35,437 bases of DNA from Sphingomonas sp. 1F27F7B. Lineage in GTDB: Bacteria; Pseudomonadota; Alphaproteobacteria; Sphingomonadales; Sphingomonadaceae. Where the stretch lies: contig NZ_SCMK01000038.1 in assembly GCF_005503355.1 (NCBI RefSeq), forward strand, positions 1 to 35,437, written 5' to 3'. The notes under the pieces were generated by a model. That model saw nothing but the letters and a program-made list of their open reading frames with translations. It was not told the origin of the DNA and did no database searches. Positions 23,045 through 30,307 of this stretch are shown one piece after another. Position numbers and translations under genes: made by a program. Numbering within the stretch: position 1 is the stretch's first letter; each line of letters begins with the position of its first letter.

Positions 23045-23072
23045 CCCCTCCCGCGCGGGGGCGCGGGAGGGG
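23045..23072. terminator. bidirectional terminator-like hairpin after the EamA gene
   Basis: CCCCTCCCGCGC (23045-23056) pairs perfectly with GCGCGGGAGGGG (23061-23072) around GGGG, with AAAA directly before the left arm. It lies between convergent genes, nine bases after the EamA stop. On the minus strand the stem is followed by TTTT, giving a good terminator for the DUF2157 transcript; on the plus strand no T-run follows. Confidence 0.6.
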
Positions 23073-23130
23073 CAGGAGTTGGAAAGCCGGGCTGGGGACC
23101 TTGCTTTCCGCGTGGCGGTCTGAGTCAGGA

Positions 23131-24240
23131 TCAGGCCGTCACGATCCGGGTAGGGGGCAGCCGCTCCTCGAGTCCGCCGAGCAGGCCGACGACCATGCGC
23201 CGCACCGGCTGCCAGAAGGCCGAGAGCAGCAGCAGCGCCGATCCGATCACCAGCGCGGTGAGCGCCGCCGCCAGCTCGACCGCGCCGGTCGCCTGGAACA
23301 GCGCATACATCGCCCAGAGCACGTAGATCAGACTGGAGACGAGCAGCGCGCGGCGGTCGACCGCCAGTGCCACGAAGGCGAAGACCAGATAGAGCGCGAT
23401 CACCACCGCGGCGACCGGGCCGGTCACTTCGCCGTCGAACACGCCGAGCATGTGGAAGATCGGGTGCGCGATCAGCGGCGCGGCGGCAAGGTGCAGCCAG
23501 AAGGCCACGTCCGAGCGGCGGGTGCGCCGCTCCAGGTCGCTCATGTCCCAGCGCATCGCGAAGAAGAACATCGCCACGCCGGCAACAAGCAGCATCTCGT
23601 TCACCCAGTCCTTGGCCTGGGGCACGAAGGCGAGCACCAGCGACACGCCGACGCCGACCAGGGCCAGCGCGCCGGCAGCCACGGTGATCGGCACCATGAA
23701 GCGCTTCCAGTGGATCCAGGTGGCGGCGGCGGTCAGCAGGCCCACCAGCGCGGCGATGCCGCCGGCCAGTTGCTGCTTCTGCATGTCGCTGGCGAGGTGC
23801 ATCTGCTCCTCGATCCAGGGGATGTTGGCGGCGAACATGCCCGAGAGGCAGGCGCCGACGCCACCGGCAAAGCCGAACGTCAGCAGGATCGAGGGGAGCG
23901 CCATGCGGCGGCGCGCAGTGAAATATTCGGCGAGCATCCAGCTCGTCGCGGCCACGGCGAAGCCCCCGCCGATCATGTTGCCGCCGACGATGCGCTCCTC
24001 CGGCCCCGCGCCGATCGCCATCACGCCGAAATAGGCGCCGATGCGCGCCGCGGCGACCAGGATCAGCGCGGCGGCGATCGCCACGAAGATGTCGTTGAAG
24101 CCGGTGAGCAGCTTGAAATGTTCTTCGTCCACCGCCGGCGTCGCCCGGCGTTCGGCGATGTAGTTGCGCAGTGCGTTGGCGGCGGCGGGGGAAAGCGCCC
24201 CCGCTTCCACGGCACTGGCCAGATCGCTTTCGCTGTACAT
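23131..24240 (-). CDS. DUF2157-like polytopic membrane protein
   Basis: The 369-residue protein starts with a cytoplasmic segment of about 48 residues (MYSESDLASAVEAGALSP...LTGFND). It then has roughly ten hydrophobic segments to near the C-terminus. The layout and the N-terminal short helical domain resemble DUF2157 proteins, whose role is unknown. The start at 24238-24240 follows GGAGGAG at a good distance. It stands alone between two repeat regions, so there is no functional context. The family assignment rests on overall look rather than a hard motif. Confidence 0.75.
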   Translation of the reverse strand: MYSESDLASAVEAGALSPAAANALRNYIAERRATPAVDEEHFKLLTGFNDIFVAIAAALILVAAARIGAYFGVMAIGAGPEERIVGGNMIGGGFAVAATSWMLAEYFTARRRMALPSILLTFGFAGGVGACLSGMFAANIPWIEEQMHLASDMQKQQLAGGIAALVGLLTAAATWIHWKRFMVPITVAAGALALVGVGVSLVLAFVPQAKDWVNEMLLVAGVAMFFFAMRWDMSDLERRTRRSDVAFWLHLAAAPLIAHPIFHMLGVFDGEVTGPVAAVVIALYLVFAFVALAVDRRALLVSSLIYVLWAMYALFQATGAVELAAALTALVIGSALLLLSAFWQPVRRMVVGLLGGLEERLPPTRIVTA

Positions 24241-24322
24241 GGCAGTCTCCTCCTGTGCGGAGGTTCTACCATATGTGTATTAGTGAAGCAATACGGTAAG
24301 GCGGTGACCCTGTGCCCAGTTT

Positions 24323-24404
24323 CGTCATCCCCGCGAAAGCGGGGATCCGGAGCGGGGAGCGATGCCTGAAGTGACCCTGGATCCCCGCCTGCGCGGGGAT
24401 GACG
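24323..24404. repeat. pair of inverted REP-like palindromes (BIME)
   Basis: A unit CGTCATCCCCGCG-aaa-GCGGGGATCC (24323-24348) and its inverted partner GGATCCCCGC-ctg-CGCGGGGATGACG (24379-24404) flank a 30-base spacer. The core GTCATCCCCGC...GCGGGGATGAC recurs at 24661, 25666 and 26730 and, as half-sites, in the array at 34252-34356. The pair lies in the upstream region of the DUF2157 gene. Confidence 0.8.
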
Positions 24405-24434
24405 GATAAGGATGGGATGACGGACAGAGGAGAG

Positions 24435-24627
24435 CTAGGGCCAATCGACATTTACGAGACTGGCGGTCCCCCATGCGGTTCCCCGGCGAAGGCCGGGGCC
24501 CAGTATCGGGATGCTATCGAGATACGCGAACCCCTCGAACGATGTCGCAACCGGGCCCCGGCCTTCGCCGGGGAGCAAGAAGGGCTGTCCGGCTCTCATC
24601 GCACGCCCAAATGTCGATCCGCCCTAG
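24435..24627. mobile_element. MITE-like element with 19-bp terminal inverted repeats
   Basis: CTAGGGCCAATCGACATTT (24435-24453) matches the reverse complement of AAATGTCGATCCGCCCTAG (24609-24627) at 17 of 19 positions. The element is 193 bases, has no coding frame and starts and ends at CTAG, so TA or CTAG may be the duplicated target. Inside is a perfect 22-bp inverted pair (24480-24501 and 24553-24574), each arm itself a CCCCGGC-gaa-GGCCGGGG-type hairpin. Size, ends and lack of a transposase fit a miniature element moved in trans, with REP-type units inside it. Confidence 0.65.
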
Positions 24628-24660
24628 GTTGAGAACCCAAACAAGTATCTGATTTTCCGT

Positions 24661-24688
24661 CGTCATCCCCGCGCAGGCGGGGATGACG
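24661..24688. repeat. REP-like palindrome downstream of the SDR gene
   Basis: CGTCATCCCCGC-gcag-GCGGGGATGACG forms a 12-bp perfect stem with a four-base loop. It begins 24 bases after the SDR stop on the minus strand and may serve as its transcription or mRNA 3' end. Confidence 0.8.
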
Positions 24689-24712
24689 ATTGAAGGAATA
24701 TGAGTCCCCAAC

Positions 24713-25606
24713 CTAGCCCTGCTGAAGCTTGCCCAGGATCAGCATCGTCTGCTCGCTGCCCGAGCCCGGCACGATCTCGCCCGTCCGATCGGTGATCTGC
24801 GCCCATTGCGCCTCCACCGCTTCGGGCGTCAGCGCCGCGAGCTTCGCGCCCTGGGTCAGCGTGACATAGGCGGCCTGGACCACCCCGCCGCCCGCGCCGA
24901 CGATCTGGTTGGTCGGCGCGTCCTCGCTCACCAGGAACAGTGCGGCGGGGGCGACATTCTCGGGGGCGAAGGCCTTGAAGGCTTCCGCGGGGAACAGGTC
25001 CTCGGTCATCCGCGTGCCGGCCACCGGGGCGATCGTGTTGACCTTGATCCCGTATTTGGCGCCTTCGAGATAGAGCGTCTTGGTCAGCCCGGCCAGGCCG
25101 AGCTTGGCCGCGCCGTAATTCGCCTGGCCGAAATTGCCGAACAGGCCGGTGGAGGATGCGGTCATCAGGATGCGGCCGTAATTCTGGTCGCGCATCGTCT
25201 GCCACACCGCCTTGGTGCAATTGGCCGAGCCGATCAGATGGACGTCGACGACGAAGCGGAAATCGGCCGGCTCCATGTTGACGAAGCTCTTGTCGCGCAG
25301 CACGCCGGCATTGTTGATCAGGATGTCGATCCGGCCCCATTTGGCCTTGGCTGCCTCGACCATCGCGACCATGTGGTCGTAATCGGTCACGCTGCCGCCG
25401 TTCGACATCGCCTCGCCGCCCAGCGCCTCGATTTCCTCGACCACCTTGAGCGCCGCGTCCGAATGGCCGGTGCCGTCGCGGCTGCCGCCCAGATCGTTGA
25501 TCACCAGCTTCGCCCCGCGCTTGGCCAGTTCGAGCGCATAGGCGCGGCCCAGGCCGCCTCCCGCGCCGGTGACGATGGCGACGCGGTCCTTGAAGTCGAT
25601 GGTCAT
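24713..25606 (-). CDS. short-chain dehydrogenase, (3R)-hydroxyacyl-CoA dehydrogenase-like
   Basis: The 297-residue SDR enzyme has NAD-binding TGAGGGLGRAY at 13-23, NDLGGSRDGTG at 37-47, NNAG at 98-101 and the catalytic serine near 151-152 with Y164 and K168 (YGAAK). The NDLGG..DG wording and the C-terminal extension past residue 250 resemble the dehydrogenase domain of multifunctional enzyme type 2, which acts on 3-hydroxyacyl-CoA in beta-oxidation. Here the domain stands alone, without hydratase or SCP2 parts. The start follows GGGAGAG. Neighbours are repeats and small secreted proteins, which say nothing about substrate. Confidence 0.88.
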   Translation of the reverse strand: MTIDFKDRVAIVTGAGGGLGRAYALELAKRGAKLVINDLGGSRDGTGHSDAALKVVEEIEALGGEAMSNGGSVTDYDHMVAMVEAAKAKWGRIDILINNAGVLRDKSFVNMEPADFRFVVDVHLIGSANCTKAVWQTMRDQNYGRILMTASSTGLFGNFGQANYGAAKLGLAGLTKTLYLEGAKYGIKVNTIAPVAGTRMTEDLFPAEAFKAFAPENVAPAALFLVSEDAPTNQIVGAGGGVVQAAYVTLTQGAKLAALTPEAVEAQWAQITDRTGEIVPGSGSEQTMLILGKLQQG

Positions 25607-25665
25607 TGGTCTCTCCCGAATTTGGGGAGAGCTTAGGCAAGGCGGCGAGCGCGATACAACCTAAA

Positions 25666-25696
25666 CCGTCATCCCCGCTCGCGCGGAGGATGACGG
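25666..25696. repeat. REP-like palindrome, imperfect copy
   Basis: CCGTCATCC-CCGC...GCGG-AGGATGACGG is a diverged member of the same repeat family, with an A inserted in the right arm. It lies between the small secreted protein gene (stop at 25735) and the SDR start, so it may end the former's transcript. Confidence 0.75.
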
Positions 25697-25734
25697 TGGA
25701 TGGGATGGGCGCGAAGCTCACCCGCCGACAGGCT

Positions 25735-26094
25735 TCACCGCGACTGGCGGCAATGATCCTTGATGGTCTTCGAACAGCGCGGATAGCTCTTCGGATCCGA
25801 AGGCATCGGCGCGGCCGCCTCGGGTGCCGGCGGTGCCGGAGCAGCCGCCGGGGCGGCGGGCGTGTCCGGTGCGGCCGGCGGCGGATTGGTGGCCGGAGGC
25901 TGCGGTGCCGCGGGGTCGGCCGGCATGGCGGGATCTGCGGGCGCCGCCGGAGTCGTGGGCGCGTCCATCGGCGGAGCAGGTGGCGTCGGCGCGGTTGCCG
26001 GAGTCGTCTGCTGCTGCGGATTGGTCTGGGGCATGTCCTGCGCGACGGCGGTGCCGCCGAACGCAAGGGCCGATGCCAGCAGAATGAACTTCAT
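25735..26094 (-). CDS. small secreted Pro/Ala-rich protein with C-terminal cysteine pair
   Basis: The 119-residue protein has a signal peptide (MKFILLASALAFGGTAVA, cleavage before QDMP). A long linker of about 75 residues made of proline, alanine and threonine follows, then a short tail SYPRCSKTIKDHCRQSR. The tail cysteines are eight positions apart and probably form a disulfide in the periplasm. The linker is likely disordered and could span the periplasm or lie along the wall. The start is the ATG at 26092-26094, with AGAGGATA upstream. The next gene upstream encodes a related protein with the same tail pattern. I do not recognise a function. Confidence 0.7.
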   Translation of the reverse strand: MKFILLASALAFGGTAVAQDMPQTNPQQQTTPATAPTPPAPPMDAPTTPAAPADPAMPADPAAPQPPATNPPPAAPDTPAAPAAAPAPPAPEAAAPMPSDPKSYPRCSKTIKDHCRQSR

Positions 26095-26143
26095 GCGGAA
26101 TATCCTCTGAAAACCTGTCCCCATCCCGCATGCCTGAAAACGC

Positions 26144-26177
26144 ACGTGCCGGGCGCGATGTTTCGCGCCCGGCACGT
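26144..26177 (-). terminator. strong hairpin between the two small secreted protein genes
   Basis: ACGTGCCGGGCGCG (26144-26157) and CGCGCCCGGCACGT (26164-26177) make a perfect 14-bp stem with a six-base loop, followed on the minus strand by GCGTTTTC. It is 28 bases after the stop of the upstream small gene, so it should terminate that transcript. A related hairpin precedes the other gene. Confidence 0.65.
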
Positions 26178-26205
26178 TCGGTCCCGTAAAAGGGGGCGCT
26201 CGGCG

Positions 26206-26499
26206 CTATTGGCGCTGACGGCACCCGTCGAACTGGCCGCGCTTGCACATCGGATACACTGCCTTGGGCGGCGGCGGCGGGAACGCCTCGGTCGGCGTCT
26301 GCGTGCTCGGCACGAAGACGACCGGGGTGCCCGGAGGCGGCGGGTTGTTGCCCGTGCTGTACAGCGGGGTCGTCGGTGCATAGCCGCCCAGCTTCTCGGC
26401 GTCGTTATTGGTCGGTGAATTGGCCTTTTGCGCAGAGGTCTGCGCATGGGCCGCGCCGGCCGTAAGGGCGAGGGCGGCTGCCAGGGCAATTATTCTCAT
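26206..26499 (-). CDS. small secreted protein with C-terminal cysteine pair, paralogue of the next gene
   Basis: The 97-residue protein has a signal peptide (MRIIALAAALALTAGAAHA, cleavage before QTS), a mixed polar then proline-rich middle (PPPPGTPVV, FPPPPPKA), and a tail VYPMCKRGQFDGCRQRQ. This tail and that of the downstream protein share YPxC-x5-D-x-CRQ, so the two are probably paralogues that differ in linker. The ATG is at 26497-26499 with AGGAGAT upstream. Periplasmic or extracellular location is expected. No enzymatic motif is visible. Confidence 0.68.
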   Translation of the reverse strand: MRIIALAAALALTAGAAHAQTSAQKANSPTNNDAEKLGGYAPTTPLYSTGNNPPPPGTPVVFVPSTQTPTEAFPPPPPKAVYPMCKRGQFDGCRQRQ

Positions 26500-26516
26500 A
26501 GGAGCATCTCCTGGAA

Positions 26517-26541
26517 CCGGGCGCGAAATCGTTACGCCCGG
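26517..26541 (-). other. hairpin upstream of the 26206-26499 gene
   Basis: CCGGGCG (26517-26523) pairs with CGCCCGG (26535-26541), and the outer TGG/CCA can extend it. The sequence CCGGGCGCGA...CGCCCGGCAC closely resembles the hairpin at 26144-26177. It is only 17 bases before the start codon, so it lies in the leader and could affect translation rather than termination. The remaining bases up to phoB hold one REP-like palindrome and no gene. Confidence 0.5.
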
Positions 26542-26729
26542 CACCAGCAACGCTGGAAAGAGGATTAGTTTCCTCTCCGATATGGCGAGGATCGATTACA
26601 TTTTGGTCATGTGAGTAAGGAATGCACCGAACTGGCTGAAAAGCCCGGAAGATTCGGAGATGCCGGCCTCTCGCCCCAATCGCGCGCCGGCACCCTTCTC
26701 CTTGGGACGAGGGGCATCCGGTAGATAGC

Positions 26730-26757
26730 CGTCATCCCCGCGCAGGCGGGGATGACG
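26730..26757. repeat. REP-like palindrome downstream of phoB
   Basis: This is a copy of the 12-bp-stem unit CGTCATCCCCGC-gcag-GCGGGGATGACG identical over all 28 bases to that at 24661-24688. It lies 29 bases after the phoB stop on the minus strand. Confidence 0.8.
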
Positions 26758-26786
26758 TTACTTTCCTCGGCAGGGCAGCTGCCTCG

Positions 26787-27479
26787 TCAATTCCCCGCGT
26801 CGAGCGCATATCCCGCCGAGCGCACGGTACGGATGATGTCCGGCCGGTTGCCCTTGTTGATCGCCTTGCGCAGGCGGCGGATATGGACGTCGACGGTGCG
26901 GCTCTCGATGTCGCTGTCATGCCCCCATACCGCGTCGAGCAGCCGCTCGCGCGAGAACACCCAGCCCGGATGCTCGAGGAAATGCTTGAGCAGGCGGAAC
27001 TCGGTCGGCCCCAGCTGCACCACTTCGCCGGCGCGGCGCACCTTGTGGCCCACCGTGTCCATCTCGATGTCCGAATAGGTCAGCGCCTCGCCGGCCAGCG
27101 CCGGGCGCACGCGGCGCAGCACCGCGCCCACGCGGGCGACCAGTTCGCGCGGGGAGAAGGGCTTGGTGACATAGTCGTCCGCCCCGGTCTCGAGCCCGCG
27201 CACCCGGTCTTCCTCCTCGCCGCGCGCGGTGAGCATGATGATCGGCACGTTCGCGGTCTCGGGCATGCGGCGCAGGCGCCGGCACACTTCGATGCCGCTC
27301 AGCCCCTCGACCATCCAGTCGAGCAGCACGATGTCCGGCGTCGCCTCCTTGGCGAGCAGCAGCGCCTCTTCCCCGTCAGGCGTGTGCTTCACCTCATAGT
27401 CTTCGCGCTTGAAGTGATAGGCGACCAGCTCCGCGATCGCGGCGTCGTCCTCGACGAGAAGCATCTTCACTCGGGCCAT
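26787..27479 (-). CDS. phoB: phosphate regulon response regulator
   Basis: The 230-residue OmpR-type response regulator has a receiver domain with acidic pocket E10-D11-D12, phospho-acceptor D54 (IVLLDWMVEG) and TKPFSPREL switch lysine. A winged helix DNA-binding domain follows (ESRTVDVHIRRLRKAI and the final GYAL). Phosphorylated by PhoR when phosphate is scarce, it binds Pho boxes and activates transport genes. It is the last gene of the pst-phoU-phoB run, 19 bases after phoU. A Pho box upstream of pstS means it likely activates its own operon. Confidence 0.95.
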   Translation of the reverse strand: MARVKMLLVEDDAAIAELVAYHFKREDYEVKHTPDGEEALLLAKEATPDIVLLDWMVEGLSGIEVCRRLRRMPETANVPIIMLTARGEEEDRVRGLETGADDYVTKPFSPRELVARVGAVLRRVRPALAGEALTYSDIEMDTVGHKVRRAGEVVQLGPTEFRLLKHFLEHPGWVFSRERLLDAVWGHDSDIESRTVDVHIRRLRKAINKGNRPDIIRTVRSAGYALDAGN

Positions 27480-27498
27480 ATGTTCCCCGTTTCCCCGC

Positions 27499-28203
27499 TC
27501 AGTTCGCTTGGGCCTCGCCGGTCTCGCGCTCGGCCATGTAATCGCCTGTCGCCGCGAAATAGACCATTTCGGCCACGTTGGTGGCGTGATCGCCGATCCT
27601 CTCCAGGTTCTTCGCCACGAACAGCAGGTGGGCCACCTGGCTGATCGTCCTCGAATTCTCGACCATATAGGTCACCAGCGTGCGGAAGATCGAATCGTAG
27701 AAATCGTCGAGCGCGTTGTCGCGCGCGCAGATCCGCACCGCCGCCTGGGCATCGCGCGCCGAATAGGCATCGAGCACGTCGTGCACCATGTCCGCCGCCA
27801 GCTGCCCCATCGCCGGCAGGATCGAGACGACGTCGATCCGTTCCTCGCCGGCCTCGCCATGGATCATCGGCACGCGCTTGGCGATGTTCTTGGCATAGTC
27901 GCCGATCCGCTCGATCACCGCGGCGATCTTCAGCGCGGCGATGATCTCGCGCAGGTCGTCCGCCATCGGCGCGCGCAGCGCGATCACGCGGACGACGAGC
28001 TTCTCCAGCTCGGCCTCGATCGCGTCGATCTGCTTGTCCTTCTGGCGCACTTCGCTGGCGAGCACGGTGTCGCCGCGCTGGAGCGCCAGCATCGCGTCCT
28101 CGATCGCCTGCTCGGCCAGGCCGCCCATCTGCGAGATGAGCGCGCGCAGCTGTCCGATGTCCTGATCGAACGCCTTGACGGTATGTTCGTGGCTGCTCGC
28201 CAT
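27499..28203 (-). CDS. phoU: phosphate signalling regulator PhoU
   Basis: The 234-residue all-helical protein has two PhoU repeats, each with a metal-binding E-R-I-G-D motif: ERIGDYAKNIAKR and ERIGDHATNVAE. It links the Pst transporter to PhoR and keeps the regulon off when phosphate is plentiful. The ATG is at 28201-28203, 11 bases after the pstB stop; longer in-frame sequence overlaps pstB and is rejected. Position between pstB and phoB fits the alphaproteobacterial arrangement. Confidence 0.95.
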   Translation of the reverse strand: MASSHEHTVKAFDQDIGQLRALISQMGGLAEQAIEDAMLALQRGDTVLASEVRQKDKQIDAIEAELEKLVVRVIALRAPMADDLREIIAALKIAAVIERIGDYAKNIAKRVPMIHGEAGEERIDVVSILPAMGQLAADMVHDVLDAYSARDAQAAVRICARDNALDDFYDSIFRTLVTYMVENSRTISQVAHLLFVAKNLERIGDHATNVAEMVYFAATGDYMAERETGEAQAN

Positions 28204-28214
28204 AATGGGTACTC

Positions 28215-29009
28215 CTAGCCGTAACGGCCGGTAATGTAATCCTTGGTGCGCTCCTGCCTGGGCGCGGTGAAGATATTGTCGGTGTCGCCATATTCGACCA
28301 GCTGGCCGAGATGGAAGAAGGCGGTTTTCTGGCTGACGCGTGCCGCCTGCTGCATGTTGTGCGTGACGATCACGATGGCATAGCGCCCGCGCAGCTCGTG
28401 GATCAGCTCCTCGATCTTGGCGGTGGCGATCGGGTCGAGCGCCGAGCAGGGCTCGTCCATCAGGATCACCTCGGGGTCCACCGCGATCGCGCGGGCGATG
28501 CACAGGCGCTGCTGCTGGCCGCCCGAAAGCGCGGTGCCGCTGTCCGACAGCCGGTCCTTCACTTCGTCCCACAGGCCAGCGCGCTTCAGCGACTGCTCGA
28601 CGATCCCGTCGAGCGCCACCTTGGAGGCGGCCAGGCCGTGGATGCGCGGGCCATAGGCGACATTCTCGTAGATCGACTTGGGGAAGGGATTGGGCTTCTG
28701 GAACACCATGCCCACCCGCGCGCGCAGCTGCACCACGTCCATCGCCGAGGAATAGATGTCCTCGCCGTCCAGCATGATGTCGCCGGTCACCCGGGCGGAG
28801 GCGATGGTGTCGTTCATCCGGTTGAGCGTGCGCAGGAAAGTGGACTTGCCGCAGCCCGACGGGCCGATGAACGCCGTCACATGGTCCATGTCGACATCGA
28901 TCGAGACGTCGCGGATCGCCTGTTTGTCGCCGTAGAAGACGTTCACGCCCCGCGCCGACATCTTGTGCCCGGTCGCCGTTGCAGTGGAAAGGGGAGTGGC
29001 GTCGGTCAT
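28215..29009 (-). CDS. pstB: phosphate ABC transporter ATP-binding protein
   Basis: The 264-residue ATPase has Walker A GPSGCGKST at 49-57, the Q-loop (VFQKPNPFPKSIYENVAYG), signature LSGGQQQR at 161-168, Walker B VILMDEP at 181-187 and the TH switch in VIVTHNMQQA. The NPFPxSIYENVAYG text is specific to PstB. It powers phosphate import through PstC-PstA at the inner membrane. Its ATG overlaps the pstA stop by one base (TAATG). Confidence 0.97.
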   Translation of the reverse strand: MTDATPLSTATATGHKMSARGVNVFYGDKQAIRDVSIDVDMDHVTAFIGPSGCGKSTFLRTLNRMNDTIASARVTGDIMLDGEDIYSSAMDVVQLRARVGMVFQKPNPFPKSIYENVAYGPRIHGLAASKVALDGIVEQSLKRAGLWDEVKDRLSDSGTALSGGQQQRLCIARAIAVDPEVILMDEPCSALDPIATAKIEELIHELRGRYAIVIVTHNMQQAARVSQKTAFFHLGQLVEYGDTDNIFTAPRQERTKDYITGRYG

Positions 29010-30307
29010 TACCAGCGGGTCTCGAACTTGTTGCGAAGATAGATGGCGAGCCCGTTCATGGCGAGCAGGAACACCAGCAGCACGATGATCGCCGCGCTGG
29101 TCTTCTCCACGAAGCCGCGGCTCACTTCGTCCGACCACAGGAAGATCTGGACGGGCAGCACGGTGGCGGGATCGGTGAAGCCCTGGGGGGCGGTGACGAT
29201 GAAGGCGCGCATGCCGATCAGCAGCAGCGGCGCGGTCTCGCCCAGCGCGCGGGCCATGCCGATGATCGTGCCGGTCAGGATGCCGGGCATGGCGAGCGGC
29301 AGGACATGGTGGAACACCACCTGGATCCGGCTCGCGCCGATGCCGAGCGCGGCGTCGCGGATCGAGGGCGGCACGCCCTTGATCGCATTGCGGCTGGCGA
29401 TGACGATCACCGGCATGATCATCAGCGCGAGCGTGAGCCCGCCGACCACCGCCGCCGAGCGCGGCAGGAGCGGGCCGAAGCTGTGGCCGCCGATCTGCCA
29501 GGTGCCGAGGAACACCGCCAGGCCGAGCAGGCCGAAGATGATCGAAGGGACCGCCGCCAGATTGTTGATCGAGACTTCGATCAGGTCGGTCCAGCGGTTC
29601 TTGGGGGCATATTCCTCGAGATAGATCGCGGCGAGCACGCCCACCGGGAAGGCGATCAGGAAGGTCACCAGCATGGTCAGCAGCGAGCCCTTGAGCGCAC
29701 CCCAGATGCCCACCGCCACCGGATCGTTCGAATTGCTCGCAGTGAAGAAGCCCCAGTTGAACCCGGTGCGCAGCAGGCCGGCGCTCCGCAGCCTCTCCGC
29801 ATCCGCTCGCGCCGCCGGCGAGCCCTGGCCGCGCGCCGCCATCTCGATCGCGGTCGAGGCGGGCACCCAGATCCGCGCCCGGCCATCGAGGATCGACGGG
29901 CGCTCCTTGATTTGCTCGCGCACCGCGATCCAGGCGCTGTTCGACGCGAGCGAATGGTCGCCTCCGCTCAGCGCCGCGCTCTCCACCTTGTCCTGCAGCC
30001 CGGCGCCCGACAGCGCCAGATCGGCGCCCGGCGTCGACAGGTGCGCGCGGTCGACGGCGATCCCCATCTTCGGGAAATCCAGGTCCAGCGCCACTTCGCT
30101 ACGGGTGAAGCCGCGCGCGCCGTTCGCCACCATCGTCGCGATCAGGAAGGCGAGGAACGCAGCGGAAAGGATCACCGCCAGCATGCCGAACAGCTTGAAG
30201 CGCCGTTCGGCCGCATAGCGGCGGCGGATGCGCTTCTGCATCGCCGCGGCCTTCCAGTCGGTCGGCGTCCGCTCGGGCGCGGGGGCAGGGGCGGTGCGCT
30301 TACTCAT
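29009..30307 (-). CDS. pstA: phosphate ABC transporter permease PstA, long form
   Basis: The 432-residue permease has an N-terminal cytoplasmic stretch, one membrane segment (LFGMLAVILSAAFLAFLIAT, residues 39-58) and a periplasmic insert of about 150 residues. The standard permease core follows, with the EAA-type loop (GVPPSIRDAALGIGASRIQ). The insert corresponds to the N-terminal domain found in alphaproteobacterial PstA (DUF3333). The ATG at 30305-30307 overlaps the end of pstC by eight bases. It pairs with PstC to form the phosphate channel. Confidence 0.93.
   Translation of the reverse strand: MSKRTAPAPAPERTPTDWKAAAMQKRIRRRYAAERRFKLFGMLAVILSAAFLAFLIATMVANGARGFTRSEVALDLDFPKMGIAVDRAHLSTPGADLALSGAGLQDKVESAALSGGDHSLASNSAWIAVREQIKERPSILDGRARIWVPASTAIEMAARGQGSPAARADAERLRSAGLLRTGFNWGFFTASNSNDPVAVGIWGALKGSLLTMLVTFLIAFPVGVLAAIYLEEYAPKNRWTDLIEVSINNLAAVPSIIFGLLGLAVFLGTWQIGGHSFGPLLPRSAAVVGGLTLALMIMPVIVIASRNAIKGVPPSIRDAALGIGASRIQVVFHHVLPLAMPGILTGTIIGMARALGETAPLLLIGMRAFIVTAPQGFTDPATVLPVQIFLWSDEVSRGFVEKTSAAIIVLLVFLLAMNGLAIYLRNKFETRW

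Noticed and set aside
24435..24627. Intrinsic terminator or small RNA gene
   Set aside because: The 19-base ends, CTAG borders and nested inverted pair fit a miniature mobile element better; no promoter seen.
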